Part shown: positions 32,853-41,953 of the stretch, one piece after another
How positions within the stretch are numbered: the first letter of the stretch is position 1
Layout: each line of letters starts with the position of its first letter
Assembly (NCBI RefSeq): GCF_943192895.1
Contig: NZ_CALPCB010000004.1
Coordinates: 130,667 to 194,666 of the forward strand
Reading direction: 5' to 3'
DNA from: Veillonella_A intestinalis
GTDB taxonomy: Bacteria; Bacillota; Negativicutes; Veillonellales; Veillonellaceae
DNA length: 64,000 nucleotides
Notes under the pieces: generated by a model
The model's input: only the letters and a program-made list of their open reading frames with translations
What the model was told of the DNA's origin: nothing
Database searches by the model: none
Made by a program: the position numbers and the translations under genes

Positions 32853-33740
32853 TTGGAAACAAAACGAGTTAAAAAATTTGTAGGTGGACAGGCGGTCATA
32901 GAAGGTGTTATGATGCGCGGCCCTAAGTATACAGCCACAGCGGTTAGAGAACCGAGTGGCCAGATTGTAGTCGATAGGACTACAACTAGTTCAATTAGTG
33001 AACAATATCCTATATTAAAGAAACCTTTATTGCGTGGTTGTGTAGCTTTATATGAGTCTTTAGTGATTGGTATGAAGGCGTTATCTTTTTCAGCTAAAGC
33101 GGCCGGAGAAGAGGAAGAAACAATGACGAATAAGGAAATAGCCATTACTATGGTTATTTCTACCTTATTAGCTATTGGATTATTTTTGGCTTTACCAACA
33201 TATGCAGCTAAGTGGATTCCTGGTGTAGGAGATAATCATTTTGTATTGAATTTAATAGAAGGTGCTATCCGCTTACTTCTATTTTTGCTTTATATATGGG
33301 TTATTGGACAGACTAAAGATATTCGTCGAGTATTTCAATATCATGGTGCTGAACATAAGACCATTCATACCTATGAAAGTGATATGCCTTTAACGGTAGC
33401 GAATGTGCGTAATCATTCCCGGTTACATGCTCGTTGTGGCACTAACTTTTTACTCATTGTTATGGTAACAAGTATCTTTGTATTTGCTTTTTTAGGATGG
33501 CCTAGTTTATGGGAGCGTATCCTTTCACGGGTTGTTTTAATGCCCGTAGTAGCAGGGATTGCTTATGAAATGATTCGCTTAGCTGGTCGCAGTGATAACG
33601 CCTTGGTAAAACTCTTAATAACACCAGGCTTATGGTTGCAGTATATGACAACTCGAGAGCCCGAAGATGATCAAATTGAAGTGGCTATTCGCGCTCTTGA
33701 AGAAGTAAGACCTAGCGAAGAAGATGCTTATGAAGTGTAA
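32853..33740 (+). CDS. DUF1385 membrane protein (YqhQ-like)
   Basis: The protein of about 295 residues starts at TTG 32853, 5 bases after GAGGAG. It has the DUF1385 signatures VGGQAVIEGVMMRGP near residues 9-23, the EHKTIHTYE motif near 168-176 and RLHARCGTNF near 190. Three to four transmembrane helices are visible (about 98-118, 130-155, 200-240). Conserved His, Cys and Glu residues suggest metal binding, but the function is unknown. Its place between rpmE and prfA is conserved across Clostridia and Negativicutes. Confidence 0.88.
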   Translation: METKRVKKFVGGQAVIEGVMMRGPKYTATAVREPSGQIVVDRTTTSSISEQYPILKKPLLRGCVALYESLVIGMKALSFSAKAAGEEEETMTNKEIAITMVISTLLAIGLFLALPTYAAKWIPGVGDNHFVLNLIEGAIRLLLFLLYIWVIGQTKDIRRVFQYHGAEHKTIHTYESDMPLTVANVRNHSRLHARCGTNFLLIVMVTSIFVFAFLGWPSLWERILSRVVLMPVVAGIAYEMIRLAGRSDNALVKLLITPGLWLQYMTTREPEDDQIEVAIRALEEVRPSEEDAYEV

Positions 33741-33790
33741 CTTTGTCTAGATAACGATAGTAGCTTATTAGTTATTAAGTAGAATATCAA

Positions 33791-33831
33791 TTATTAATTA
33801 GTTATTAATTAGTTATTAATTCGTTATTAAG
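33791..33831 (+). repeat. 11-bp direct repeats upstream of prfA
   Basis: TTATTAATTAG occurs at 33791-33801 and 33802-33812, TTATTAATTCG at 33813-33823 and a partial TTATTAAG at 33824-33831. The 11-bp period is close to one helical turn. The array ends 43 bp before the prfA start. Confidence 0.85.
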
Positions 33832-33873
33832 ATGAAGAAATTGATAGAATTAACCTGAAAGGGGTACCCATTC

Positions 33874-34959
33874 ATGGTATTAGTAGATAAATTACAAGTT
33901 ATTGAAGATAAATATATGGACTTGGAGCAACGCATTAGTGACCCTGAAGTGATTGCTCGTCAACAAGAGTGGCAAAAATTAACACGTCAGCATGCTAGTC
34001 TTACTGAAACAGTACAAGCTTTTCGCGAGTATAAACAAGTGTTAACTGGCATTGATGAAGCACTTGAAGTATTAGAAGATAAAAGTCTTGATGAAGAGTT
34101 TCGTGAAATGGCACAAGAAGAATTAAAAGAGCTAAAAGAGCGTAAAGAAGATCTAGAAGAGCGTCTTCATATTCTATTGTTGCCTAAAGATCCTAATGAT
34201 GAAAAGAATGTTATTGTGGAAATTCGTGGCGGTGCTGGTGGCGATGAAGCTGCTTTATTTGCTGGCGATTTATTCCGCATGTACACGAAATATGCAGAAG
34301 CACAGGGCTGGCGTTGTGAAATTATTGATGCGAATGCACCAGAATTGGGAGGCTTTAAAGAAGTCGTATTCTCCGTTGATGGCAATAGTGCGTATTCTAA
34401 ATTGAAATTTGAAAGTGGTGTACATCGTGTGCAACGCGTACCAGAAACAGAATCGTCTGGTCGTATTCATACATCGACTGTAACAGTAGCTGTTTTACCA
34501 GAAGCAGAAGATGTAGACATTGAAATTAACGACAAGGACCTTCAAATTGACACTTATTGTGCCAGTGGCGCTGGTGGACAGCACGTTAACCGTACTGAAT
34601 CAGCGGTTCGTATTACTCACAAACCAACTGGTATTGTAGTAGCTTGTCAAGATGAACGTTCCCAATTAAAAAATAAAGATAAGGCAATGCGCGTTTTACG
34701 TGCAAAGTTGCAAGATAAAGCAGAACAAGAAGCAGCTGCTAGTGTAGCCGCTGATCGTAAAAGTCAAGTAGGTACTGGTGACCGTAGTGAACGTATCCGT
34801 ACCTATAATTTCCCTCAAGGCCGTGTTACTGATCATCGCATTAATTTAACTTTGTATAAGTTAGATGCCGTGCTTAATGGGGATTTAGACGAATTGATTC
34901 AAGCTTTAGTTGCGGCAGATCAAGCTGCTAAAATGCAGGAGGCTGATCAAAATGCCTAA
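33874..34959 (+). CDS. prfA: Peptide chain release factor 1
   Basis: The 361-residue factor reads UAA and UAG and releases the nascent chain. The GGQ catalytic motif is at residues 234-236 (GAGGQHVNRT), and the stop-codon recognition motif is Pro-Glu-Thr near 190-192 (VPETESSGRIHTS). The N-terminal helical domain (1-100) and VEIRGGAGGDEAALFA are typical. The GGQ glutamine is the substrate of PrmC, encoded next with an 8-base overlap (ATGCCTAA). This confirms RF1 rather than RF2. Confidence 0.97.
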   Translation: MVLVDKLQVIEDKYMDLEQRISDPEVIARQQEWQKLTRQHASLTETVQAFREYKQVLTGIDEALEVLEDKSLDEEFREMAQEELKELKERKEDLEERLHILLLPKDPNDEKNVIVEIRGGAGGDEAALFAGDLFRMYTKYAEAQGWRCEIIDANAPELGGFKEVVFSVDGNSAYSKLKFESGVHRVQRVPETESSGRIHTSTVTVAVLPEAEDVDIEINDKDLQIDTYCASGAGGQHVNRTESAVRITHKPTGIVVACQDERSQLKNKDKAMRVLRAKLQDKAEQEAAASVAADRKSQVGTGDRSERIRTYNFPQGRVTDHRINLTLYKLDAVLNGDLDELIQALVAADQAAKMQEADQNA

Positions 34960-35833
34960 GGAGCTATGGACGATTGGTCGTTTGCTCCAGTGGACAGAGC
35001 AGTATTTTCTCGGCAAAGGCGTCGAATCAAGTCGCCTTGATGGGGAAGTGCTGCTTTCTCATATATTGGGGAAAGATAGGATATATCTTTATACACATTA
35101 TGATAAGCCGCTAACTAAGGCTGAATTAGATGCTTATCGTCCTTTAGTCATAGAGCGTGGTAAGGGTTATAGTGTAGCTGCTATTATTGGTGAAAAAGAA
35201 TTTATGGGCCTTACTTTTTCAGTTACAAAAGATGTACTCATCCCAAGACCAGACACAGAAACGTTGGTAGAGGATATTTTAACAATTATCCCTAAGGAAG
35301 AAAGTTCTTATATTTTAGATGTATGTACAGGACCTGGGACTATTTTATATAGTTTGTTACATTATCTTCCTGAAGCGACTGGTTTAGGCCTTGATATTAG
35401 TAAAGAGGCCTTAACCGTAGCAGTGTCTAATCGGGAGCGATTACAGTTAGAAGAACGGGCTAAATTGTGCATGTCTGATTTATTTAGTGCTTTACAACAG
35501 GACTCACAATATGAAGAGGCTTTTGACATTATTGTGTCTAATCCGCCTTATATTCCTACTGAAGAAGTGAAAACATTAGCACCAGAAGTATTGCACGAGC
35601 CTATATTAGCGTTAGATGGAGGTGCTGATGGGCTTGATTTTTATCGGCGCTTAGTAGTAGAAGCTCCTCGGTATTTGAAAAAAGGCGGCTATTTAGCTGT
35701 TGAAATAGGGTATGATCAAGCGGAGAAAGTGATTGCTTTAGCTAATGCAGTAGGCTGTTATAGTGAAGTAGTGGCTAATGCGGATATTGCAGGGATTGTA
35801 CGTGAATTACGGTGGCAGAAAATAGGTGATTAA
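34952..35833 (+). CDS. prmC: Release factor glutamine N5-methyltransferase
   Basis: The enzyme has about 293 residues and methylates the GGQ glutamine of release factors. It has the N-terminal helical substrate domain, the LIPRPDTETLVE motif near residue 96, and the SAM loop LDVCTGPGTI. The catalytic NPPYIP is near 198-203. Note CTGPGTI where GTGSG is more usual. AGGAGG within the prfA coding end precedes ATG 34952, and the start overlaps the prfA stop, so the pair is translationally coupled. Confidence 0.95.
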   Translation: MPKELWTIGRLLQWTEQYFLGKGVESSRLDGEVLLSHILGKDRIYLYTHYDKPLTKAELDAYRPLVIERGKGYSVAAIIGEKEFMGLTFSVTKDVLIPRPDTETLVEDILTIIPKEESSYILDVCTGPGTILYSLLHYLPEATGLGLDISKEALTVAVSNRERLQLEERAKLCMSDLFSALQQDSQYEEAFDIIVSNPPYIPTEEVKTLAPEVLHEPILALDGGADGLDFYRRLVVEAPRYLKKGGYLAVEIGYDQAEKVIALANAVGCYSEVVANADIAGIVRELRWQKIGD

Positions 35834-35834
35834 A

Positions 35835-36953
35835 ATGGCATTAGAAACTAAAATATATAGACAATTAGAAGACGCTGATATTGCTGAATTGGGCGCCCGC
35901 TTACGGGACGGTCAATTAGTAGCGATTCCGACGGAAACCGTATATGGCTTAGGGGCTAATGGGTTTGATGAAGTAGCTATGGCTCGTATTTATGAAGCCA
36001 AAGGTCGTCCGTCTGATAATCCATTAATTTTACATGTTCCTAATCAGGCTAGTGTTCTACCTTTAGTAAAGGAAATTCCACCTATTGCGAAACAATTAAT
36101 GGATGCCTTTTGGCCAGGACCATTAACAATCATTTTGCCTAAGTCTGATAAAGTGCCACTTCGAGCTACTGGTGGTCTTGATAGTGTAGCAATCCGTTCT
36201 CCAGACCATGAAGTCTGTCGGGCTATTTTAGAAGCGGCTGGCGTGCCTATTGCGGCTCCTAGTGCTAATATTTCAGGCCGACCTAGCCCGACTACGGCTG
36301 AAGCTGTATACCACGATATGAAAGGGCGAATTGAGGCGATTGTTGATGCAGGTCCTTGCGAGGTAGGTGTGGAATCTACGATTGTAGAATGTGGTGAAGA
36401 CAGCGTGACCATATTACGACCCGGTGGTGTAACTGACGCTATGCTACGTCAGGTGGTTAGTCAGGTAAATTTTGATGAAGCGTTGACAGCACCAGATGTG
36501 GCACCCAAAGCACCGGGAATGAAATATAAGCACTATGCACCAGATGGAGAAATGACTACTTATGTAGGCGTTCCTAAATTAATTAGTGAAGCTATGATTG
36601 AAGCTATGGAATCAATTCAAGCTGAATATAAAGCAAAGACGCAAGCTATGGCGGGTGAGCATAATATAAAACCATTACGATTTGGCTTCTTAATTAATGA
36701 GGAAGTGGCTCAATTCTTAGACATATATTTGGCTGATTTATCGGTGCCATTTGAATTTACTATTTATGGCAATGCGGCAGATTATCGAGGGTTAGCACGT
36801 TCATTATATGCCTCCTTATTGATGTTCAATGATGCTGGTGTGACTCATATATTTGCTACGGGCGTACCACGGCAAGGTTTTGGGCGAGCTATCATGAATC
36901 GCATGGATAAGGCGAGCGGCTATAAAATTGTAAATGCTATTCCTAAGCGATAA
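35835..36953 (+). CDS. ywlC: Threonylcarbamoyl-AMP synthase (Sua5 type)
   Basis: The two-domain enzyme of about 372 residues makes threonylcarbamoyl-AMP for the t6A37 modification of ANN-decoding tRNAs. The YrdC domain fills residues 1-210: IPTETVYGLGANG, KGRPSDNPLILHV, FWPGPLTIIL and APSANISGRPSPTTAEAV. A linker with APGMKYKHYAP leads to the C-terminal Sua5 domain (about 250-372). It starts at ATG 35835, just after the prmC stop. The order prmC-sua5-ywlE matches B. subtilis. Confidence 0.95.
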   Translation: MALETKIYRQLEDADIAELGARLRDGQLVAIPTETVYGLGANGFDEVAMARIYEAKGRPSDNPLILHVPNQASVLPLVKEIPPIAKQLMDAFWPGPLTIILPKSDKVPLRATGGLDSVAIRSPDHEVCRAILEAAGVPIAAPSANISGRPSPTTAEAVYHDMKGRIEAIVDAGPCEVGVESTIVECGEDSVTILRPGGVTDAMLRQVVSQVNFDEALTAPDVAPKAPGMKYKHYAPDGEMTTYVGVPKLISEAMIEAMESIQAEYKAKTQAMAGEHNIKPLRFGFLINEEVAQFLDIYLADLSVPFEFTIYGNAADYRGLARSLYASLLMFNDAGVTHIFATGVPRQGFGRAIMNRMDKASGYKIVNAIPKR

Positions 36954-36990
36954 TAATCAGGGCTTTAGTTATTAGGAAATGAGGTTTATT

Positions 36991-37428
36991 ATGAATATTT
37001 TATTTGTTTGCACAGGCAATACTTGTCGCAGTCCAATGGCAGAAGGTTTATTGCGTGTAATGGCGGAAAAAGAAAATAAAGATATTACTACACTATCAGC
37101 GGGCTTATTTACAGCACCAGGGGGGCGGGTATCACCATATGCTGAAACGGCAGTTAAAGATATGGTAGATATTTCGATGCATCAGTCTCGACCACTCACT
37201 AAAGCGTTAATTGATGCGGCTGATTTAATATTAGGTCTTTCCTCTGATCATAAAAACGTATTACTTCGTCAATTCCCTGATTTGAAAGATAAAATAATGA
37301 CCTTAGGTGAATGGGCTGGCACTCAGGAAGATGTAGCAGACCCATTTGGTGGCACACAAGAAGAATATGATGCCTGTGCCGCTCAAATTAAAACCTTATT
37401 AGCAAAAGGGTTAGCTAATTTAAAATAA
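36991..37428 (+). CDS. ywlE: Low-molecular-weight phosphatase, probable protein-arginine phosphatase
   Basis: The protein of about 145 residues belongs to the LMW-PTP family. The P-loop is Cys7-TGNT-Cys12-Arg13 (CTGNTCRSPMAE). Thr11 is the residue that marks arginine-phosphate specificity in YwlE. The general acid Asp lies in the DPFGG loop near residue 114. In B. subtilis YwlE reverses McsB arginine phosphorylation; no mcsB is in this window. The start is ATG 36991 behind GAGG; ATG 36979 overlaps that site. The neighbours (sua5, rpiB, glyA, upp) match the ywl locus of Bacillus. Confidence 0.9.
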   Translation: MNILFVCTGNTCRSPMAEGLLRVMAEKENKDITTLSAGLFTAPGGRVSPYAETAVKDMVDISMHQSRPLTKALIDAADLILGLSSDHKNVLLRQFPDLKDKIMTLGEWAGTQEDVADPFGGTQEEYDACAAQIKTLLAKGLANLK

Positions 37429-37541
37429 GTTTACCTTAACTTTCATTGGTTAATTAATTTCTAATAATGTTACTTTTTAGAGATATTTATAGTTGTTGGT
37501 TAGTATTGATATTTTTAAATATAAATACTATTTTCTATAAA

Positions 37542-37570
37542 TTGACAAGTATCTTTAGAATATGTACAAA
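37542..37570 (+). promoter_or_regulatory. Promoter of rpiB-glyA
   Basis: TTGACA, 17 bp, TACAAA. A second possible promoter, TTGCTT (37576-37581), 17 bp, TAAAAT (37599-37604), lies just downstream. Either would start a transcript into rpiB. Confidence 0.55.
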
Positions 37571-37651
37571 TGTCGTTGCTTGATTTAATACGACATAGTA
37601 AAATAGTGTGAGAGATATTTATATTTCAAAGTAGCGATTAGGAGGGATAGG

Positions 37652-38089
37652 ATGAAAGTAGCCATTGGTGCAGACCATGGTGGAGTTCATTTAAAGGCTG
37701 CTGTAAAAGCGGTTCTTGATGAGCTTAACGTGGACTATACTGACTTCGGAACTGATTCTGAAGCATCAGTAGATTATCCAGACATTGCAGCTCCAGTAAC
37801 TAAAGCGGTAGCAGCGGGTGAATATGATCGGGGCATTTTAATTTGTGGCACTGGTATTGGTATTGGTATTGCGGCTAATAAAGTAGCGGGTATTCGTGCG
37901 GCACTTTGTCATGATACATTTTCCGCGCATGCTTCGCGAGAGCATAATAATGCAAATATTCTTACTATGGGTGAACGGGTTATTGGCCCAGGTCTAGCAA
38001 CAGATATCGTAAAAATTTGGCTAACTACTGAATTTGAAGGGGGCCGTCATGAACGGCGTGTTGCTAAAATTGCTGAATTAGAGGCGTAA
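37652..38089 (+). CDS. rpiB: Ribose-5-phosphate isomerase B
   Basis: The 145-residue LacAB/RpiB-family sugar-phosphate isomerase links ribose 5-phosphate and ribulose 5-phosphate. It has the N-terminal IGADHGGVHLK, the catalytic Cys in ICGTGIGIGIAANKV near residue 68, and HDTFSAHASREHNNANILTMGERVIG, whose HN and GER parts are hallmark residues. AGGAGGGA precedes ATG 37652. glyA follows after 69 bp, probably on the same transcript. Confidence 0.95.
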   Translation: MKVAIGADHGGVHLKAAVKAVLDELNVDYTDFGTDSEASVDYPDIAAPVTKAVAAGEYDRGILICGTGIGIGIAANKVAGIRAALCHDTFSAHASREHNNANILTMGERVIGPGLATDIVKIWLTTEFEGGRHERRVAKIAELEA

Positions 38090-38158
38090 GCCTTTATAAT
38101 TTGGGAAACAACTTTTATTTCATAGGCACTATGAGTTGAGTGTGTAGGAGGTAATGCT

Positions 38159-39400
38159 ATGAGCATTCTTAAAGGTCAAGATCCAGAATTAAAACAATGT
38201 ATTGATTTAGAGTTGAGCCGTCAGCGTAATAAATTGGAAATGATTGCGTCTGAAAACTTTGTTTCAGAAGCCGTTATGGAAGCGCAAGGCAGTGTATTAA
38301 CTAACAAATATGCAGAAGGTTATTCTGGTAAACGCTATTATGGTGGCTGTGAATATGTTGATATGGTAGAAGATTTAGCTATTGCACGAGCTAAAAAATT
38401 ATTTGGCGCTGATCATGTAAACGTACAACCTCATTCTGGTTCTCAAGCTAACTTTGGGGTATATTTTGCACTATTAAAACCAGGTGATACTATTATGGGG
38501 ATGAACTTATCTCATGGTGGTCACTTGACTCATGGTTCTCCTGTTAATGTATCAGGCACATATTTTAACATTGTACCGTACGGTGTGAATGCAGAAACAC
38601 AACAAATCGACTATGATGAAATGCGTAGTATTGCTTTAGAAACTAAGCCAAAAATGATTATTGGCGGTGGTAGTGCATATTCCCGCATTATCGACTTTAA
38701 GAAAATGGCTGATATTGCTCATGAAGTAGGGGCTATTTTCATGGTTGATATGGCTCATTTTGCTGGTTTAGTAGCTGCTGGCTTACATCCAAATCCAGTG
38801 GAATATGCTGATGTAGTAACAACTACAACACATAAAACATTACGTGGTCCACGTGGTGGTATGATTCTTTGCAAAGAAGAATATGCAAAAGCTATTGATA
38901 AAGCAATCTTCCCTGGTATTCAAGGGGGGCCTTTGATGCATGTTATTGCAGCTAAAGCCGTTGCTTTTGGTGAAGCCTTACAGCCAGCTTTCAAAGAATA
39001 TGCACAACAAGTTATCACTAACGCTAAAGTATTAGCAGCAGCACTTGAAAAAGAAGGGTTCTTAATTGTTTCTGGTGGTACAGATACTCATGTAATGTTA
39101 GTAGATGTACGTAGCTGTGGCTTAACTGGTAAAGTGGCAGAGTTCTTACTTGATGAAGTAGGGATTACTTGCAATAAAAATACAATTCCATTCGATCCAG
39201 AAAGTCCTTTTGTAACAAGTGGTATTCGTTTGGGTACACCAGCGTTAACAACTCGTGGCTTAAAAGAAGCTGATATGGAAGAAATTGCGTCTATTATTGC
39301 TTTAGTTCTTAAAAACTCAGAAGATAAAGCAAAACATGAAGAAGCGGCTAAACGAGTAGCTGCTCTTTGTGAAAAATATCCTATGTATCCTAATCTATAA
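38159..39400 (+). CDS. glyA: Serine hydroxymethyltransferase
   Basis: The 413-residue PLP enzyme interconverts serine and glycine while loading tetrahydrofolate. The cofactor Lys is residue 226 in TTTTHKTLRGPRGG. Other motifs are ASENFVS, NKYAEGYSGKRYYGGCEYVD (family hallmark, quoted by its two ends NKYAEGY and RYYGGCEYVD), VNVQPHSGSQAN and FPGIQGGPLMHV. Length is normal. It precedes upp as in B. subtilis. It uses AGGAGGT and ATG 38159. Confidence 0.97.
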   Translation: MSILKGQDPELKQCIDLELSRQRNKLEMIASENFVSEAVMEAQGSVLTNKYAEGYSGKRYYGGCEYVDMVEDLAIARAKKLFGADHVNVQPHSGSQANFGVYFALLKPGDTIMGMNLSHGGHLTHGSPVNVSGTYFNIVPYGVNAETQQIDYDEMRSIALETKPKMIIGGGSAYSRIIDFKKMADIAHEVGAIFMVDMAHFAGLVAAGLHPNPVEYADVVTTTTHKTLRGPRGGMILCKEEYAKAIDKAIFPGIQGGPLMHVIAAKAVAFGEALQPAFKEYAQQVITNAKVLAAALEKEGFLIVSGGTDTHVMLVDVRSCGLTGKVAEFLLDEVGITCNKNTIPFDPESPFVTSGIRLGTPALTTRGLKEADMEEIASIIALVLKNSEDKAKHEEAAKRVAALCEKYPMYPNL

Positions 39401-39529
39401 TACGAGTAGCAGAGAGAGAGAGTTTCACATAGTGTGAGCAGGTTATACATTAGAGACTAGATTGTAGTATAATGTATAGTACACACAAAGTAATGCACAG
39501 TATTTAGGCATAAGGAGGCACTAAATTTT

Positions 39530-40156
39530 ATGAATGTTAATGTAATGACTCATCCCTTGATTCAACATAAAGTAACCTTGATTCGCAATGTAGAAACAGG
39601 GTCAAAAGATTTTCGTGAATTATTGGAAGAAATTACACTATTAATGGGTTACGAAATTACTCGTGACTTACCTTTGGAAGATGTAGAAGTTCAGACACCA
39701 TTAGTAAAAGCAATTGGTAAACAAATTGCTGGTAAAAAATTAGGGATTATTCCTATTTTACGTGCTGGCTTGGGCATGGTTAATGGCTTGTTGGAATTAA
39801 TGCCAATGGCTAAGGTGGGGCATGTAGGTTTATATCGTGATCCTGAAACCTTAAAACCAGTTGAATATTACTGCAAATTGCCTTCTGATTTAGCAGGTCG
39901 TCGTATTATTGTGACTGACCCTATGCTTGCTACTGGTGGTAGTGCATCAGCAGCTATTACGCTTTTAAAAGAAAAAGGGGCTCGTGATATTCAGTTGATG
40001 TGTCTTGTTGCGGCCCCACAAGGGGTAGAAGTAGTCAATAAAGAGCATCCTGATGTGCGCATTTATGTGGCAGCTCTTGATGAAGACTTAAATGAACATG
40101 GCTATATCTTACCTGGTCTTGGTGATGCAGGGGACCGTATTTTTGGTACTAAATAA
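39530..40156 (+). CDS. upp: Uracil phosphoribosyltransferase
   Basis: The 208-residue salvage enzyme makes UMP from uracil and PRPP. The PRPP-binding loop is VTDPMLATGGSASAAI near residues 127-142. IPILRAGLGMVNG is near 72-84, and the uracil-binding YILPGLGDAGDRIFGTK end is complete. A TATAAT at 39468-39473 suggests its own promoter, and AAGGAGG lies 12 bases before the ATG. A small TCACA/TGTGA palindrome lies near 39424-39436 in the leader region. Confidence 0.96.
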   Translation: MNVNVMTHPLIQHKVTLIRNVETGSKDFRELLEEITLLMGYEITRDLPLEDVEVQTPLVKAIGKQIAGKKLGIIPILRAGLGMVNGLLELMPMAKVGHVGLYRDPETLKPVEYYCKLPSDLAGRRIIVTDPMLATGGSASAAITLLKEKGARDIQLMCLVAAPQGVEVVNKEHPDVRIYVAALDEDLNEHGYILPGLGDAGDRIFGTK

Positions 40157-40221
40157 TGTTCCTACAATACGAGAAATAGCTGTTAGCGTATATAGTGTAT
40201 AAAATTAAATAGTTTGACAAT

Positions 40222-40258
40222 AGAACAAGAATTGGTAGCCAATTCTTGTTCTATTTGT
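40222..40258 (+). terminator. Terminator after upp
   Basis: AGAACAAGAATTGG and CCAATTCTTGTTCT form a perfect 14-bp stem with a 3-nt loop, followed by ATTTGTAT. The T tract is poor but the stem is very stable. Confidence 0.75.
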
Positions 40259-40288
40259 ATATATAGGTCTTAAAGGCAGGTGTCTTAT

Positions 40289-40882
40289 ATGGATTTTACA
40301 AAGATTACTGAGAATTTAAAAACTCGTGGCTATACAGTTAAAAGATTTGCTACTGGTAAAGAAGCAGCACAATACTTAAATGAGGTTATTAATGGGGTGT
40401 CAGTTGGCATTGGTGGTTCTGCTACAGTAAGAGATATCGGGTTATTTGAATTATTAGAAACACATAATATTGTATATTGGCACTGGCAACAAGAACCAGA
40501 TAAAGCACGGCATGGGGCAATGGATACAGAGATTTATATTGCTTCTGTGAATGGGATTGCTGAAACGGGTGAGATTGTTAATATTGACGGCAATGGAAAT
40601 CGCTTAGCTTCCATGATGTTTGGACATAAAAAGTTATATCTAGTTGTTGGTAAGAATAAAATTACAAAGACTTATGAGGATGCTGTATGGCGAGCTAGAA
40701 ATATTGCAGCGCCACAGCGAGCTCAACAATTGAAGGTAAAAACTCCATGTGCCATTAAGGGAGATCGGTGTTATGATTGTAAAAGTCCAGAACGAATTTG
40801 TCGTGGTATGGTAACTATGTGGGGCCCTACTAGCAGTATGGCTTGTGAAATTATTTTTATTGATGAAGAGTTAGGTTTATAA
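40289..40882 (+). CDS. LUD-domain (LutC/YkgG-like) protein
   Basis: The protein of about 197 residues carries the LUD domain seen in lactate-utilisation proteins LutB and LutC. Visible parts are GVSVGIGGSATVRDIGLFE near residues 33-51, then HGAMDTEIYIASVNGIAETGEIVNIDGNGNR (family hallmark, quoted here by IASVNGIAETG), and VVGKNKI. The C-terminal part holds a Cys cluster (CAIKGDRCYDCKSPERIC) that could bind iron-sulfur or zinc. Lactate oxidation is the likely area, but no lutA or lutB lies next to it. The start is ATG 40289 after GGCAGGTG. It is monocistronic. Confidence 0.85.
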   Translation: MDFTKITENLKTRGYTVKRFATGKEAAQYLNEVINGVSVGIGGSATVRDIGLFELLETHNIVYWHWQQEPDKARHGAMDTEIYIASVNGIAETGEIVNIDGNGNRLASMMFGHKKLYLVVGKNKITKTYEDAVWRARNIAAPQRAQQLKVKTPCAIKGDRCYDCKSPERICRGMVTMWGPTSSMACEIIFIDEELGL

Positions 40883-40976
40883 GAAGAGCAGTTAGCTGTG
40901 AATAACTTTCTGTAAAAAACATAGCTTAAAAAATAATTAATCATTACTTAAATGCATAGAATATGATTTTTTATCA

Positions 40977-41006
40977 TTGGACATATATCTATATATCGAA
41001 TATAAT
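40977..41006 (+). promoter_or_regulatory. Promoter of the PepSY gene
   Basis: TTGGAC, 18 bp, TATAAT. The gene begins 80 bp downstream. Confidence 0.5.
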
Positions 41007-41086
41007 AGATGTATAGAAAACAGTAAATAACATAATATATTTATGCATAGTTTATATTTGATGTTTAACGTAAAGAGAGGTAACTA

Positions 41087-41371
41087 ATGAAAATGAACAA
41101 GTCTTTAAAAGTATTAACATTATCTTTGGTAGCTGCAGGTGCATTTACGTTTGCACAAGCTAATGGTGAAATTACTTTAGATCAAGCTACAGAAATCGCA
41201 TTGGCAAAAGTGCCTGGTGCTAATGCATCTCATGTTTATAAAGCACATCCAGATTGGGAAGATGGCCGTAAAGTATATGAAGGTAAAATCTTCTTCAATG
41301 GCGTAGAATATGAATTTGAAATTGATGCAGCTACAGGCCAAATTACAGAGTGGGATATTGACCGCGACTAA
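41087..41371 (+). CDS. Exported PepSY-domain protein
   Basis: The 94-residue protein has a Sec signal peptide (about residues 1-25, cut near AQA) followed by one PepSY domain: ITLDQATEIALAKVPG, then YEGKIFFNGVEYEFEIDAATGQITEWDIDRD, whose ITEWDIDRD end is typical. PepSY domains are found in periplasmic proteins thought to restrain peptidases or bind partners. It is a single-gene unit with its own promoter and a strong terminator. Periplasmic location is inferred. Confidence 0.88.
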   Translation: MKMNKSLKVLTLSLVAAGAFTFAQANGEITLDQATEIALAKVPGANASHVYKAHPDWEDGRKVYEGKIFFNGVEYEFEIDAATGQITEWDIDRD

Positions 41372-41405
41372 TAGAATAAAAGATAATTTTAATTCTAATT
41401 TATAA

Positions 41406-41445
41406 ATAATAAAAGAGCCCCTAATTAGGGGCTCTTTTATTATTT
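41406..41445. terminator. Bidirectional terminator
   Basis: AATAAAAGAGCCCC and GGGGCTCTTTTATT form a perfect 14-bp stem around TAATTA, with A and T tracts on both sides. It serves the PepSY gene and the convergent yjiH-yjiG pair. Confidence 0.95.
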
Positions 41446-41479
41446 GTTATTTTTTGTAAGGATATTTAGTGTTATAGGA

Positions 41480-41953
41480 TTAAAACATTAATGTTAAGAA
41501 ACGCATAATAAACATGGCAACTATAGCATTAACTACACTTAGTAATATAAGAAGAGGCCAATATTTAACAGGTATATCAGCAACGCCTAACAAGCGTCCC
41601 ATATATTGTAATTGAGAGCCTATTAAGAAGATTGCCGGCATTAAGATAGTTGCACCTGTACCATCTAGTATGCCTTGTCCCATTAAACTTACCGCTATTC
41701 CTACGCCAGCAGAAGAAGATAACCAAGAGGTTAGTAATACCGTAATAGCTTCACCAGGGAGACCAAAGACAGCCATAATTGGCCCAAATATAACACCTAC
41801 TAAATCTAATATGCCTAATAGTTTTAATATAAGCGCTAGGGTATAGGCCATTAATACATTTGGTAATAAATTAGTGGTACCTACTGTAAATCCTTTACGG
41901 GCACCAATGATAAAAATATCGAAAGGATTTTTACTTGTTTTATTGTTGCTCAT
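41480..41953 (-). CDS. yjiG: YjiG-family membrane protein (nucleoside-recognition/gate domain)
   Basis: The 157-residue membrane protein has about four helices and the gate-domain pattern NPFDIFIIGARKGFTVGTTNLLPN, then WLSSSAGVGIAVSLM and FLIGSQLQYMGR. This matches E. coli YjiG, whose partner YjiH is encoded immediately upstream with a 14-base overlap. The pair probably forms a two-subunit transporter-like complex. In E. coli yjiHG precede the isoaspartyl dipeptidase iadA; here a divergent M20 amidohydrolase is next door, so transport of a dipeptide or acylated amino acid is plausible (inference). Confidence 0.82.
   Translation of the reverse strand: MSNNKTSKNPFDIFIIGARKGFTVGTTNLLPNVLMAYTLALILKLLGILDLVGVIFGPIMAVFGLPGEAITVLLTSWLSSSAGVGIAVSLMGQGILDGTGATILMPAIFLIGSQLQYMGRLLGVADIPVKYWPLLILLSVVNAIVAMFIMRFLTLMF

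Noticed and set aside
33782..33831. CRISPR-like array before prfA
   Set aside because: The repeats are 11 bp and directly adjacent with no spacers.
36044..36412. A 122-residue minus-strand frame in the sua5 gene
   Set aside because: It is antisense to the conserved YrdC domain and has no independent support.
39411..39436. GAGAGAGAGA tract and TCACA/TGTGA palindrome near the end of glyA as a CRISPR or mobile-element trace
   Set aside because: They are too short and single. At most this is a small hairpin in the upp leader.
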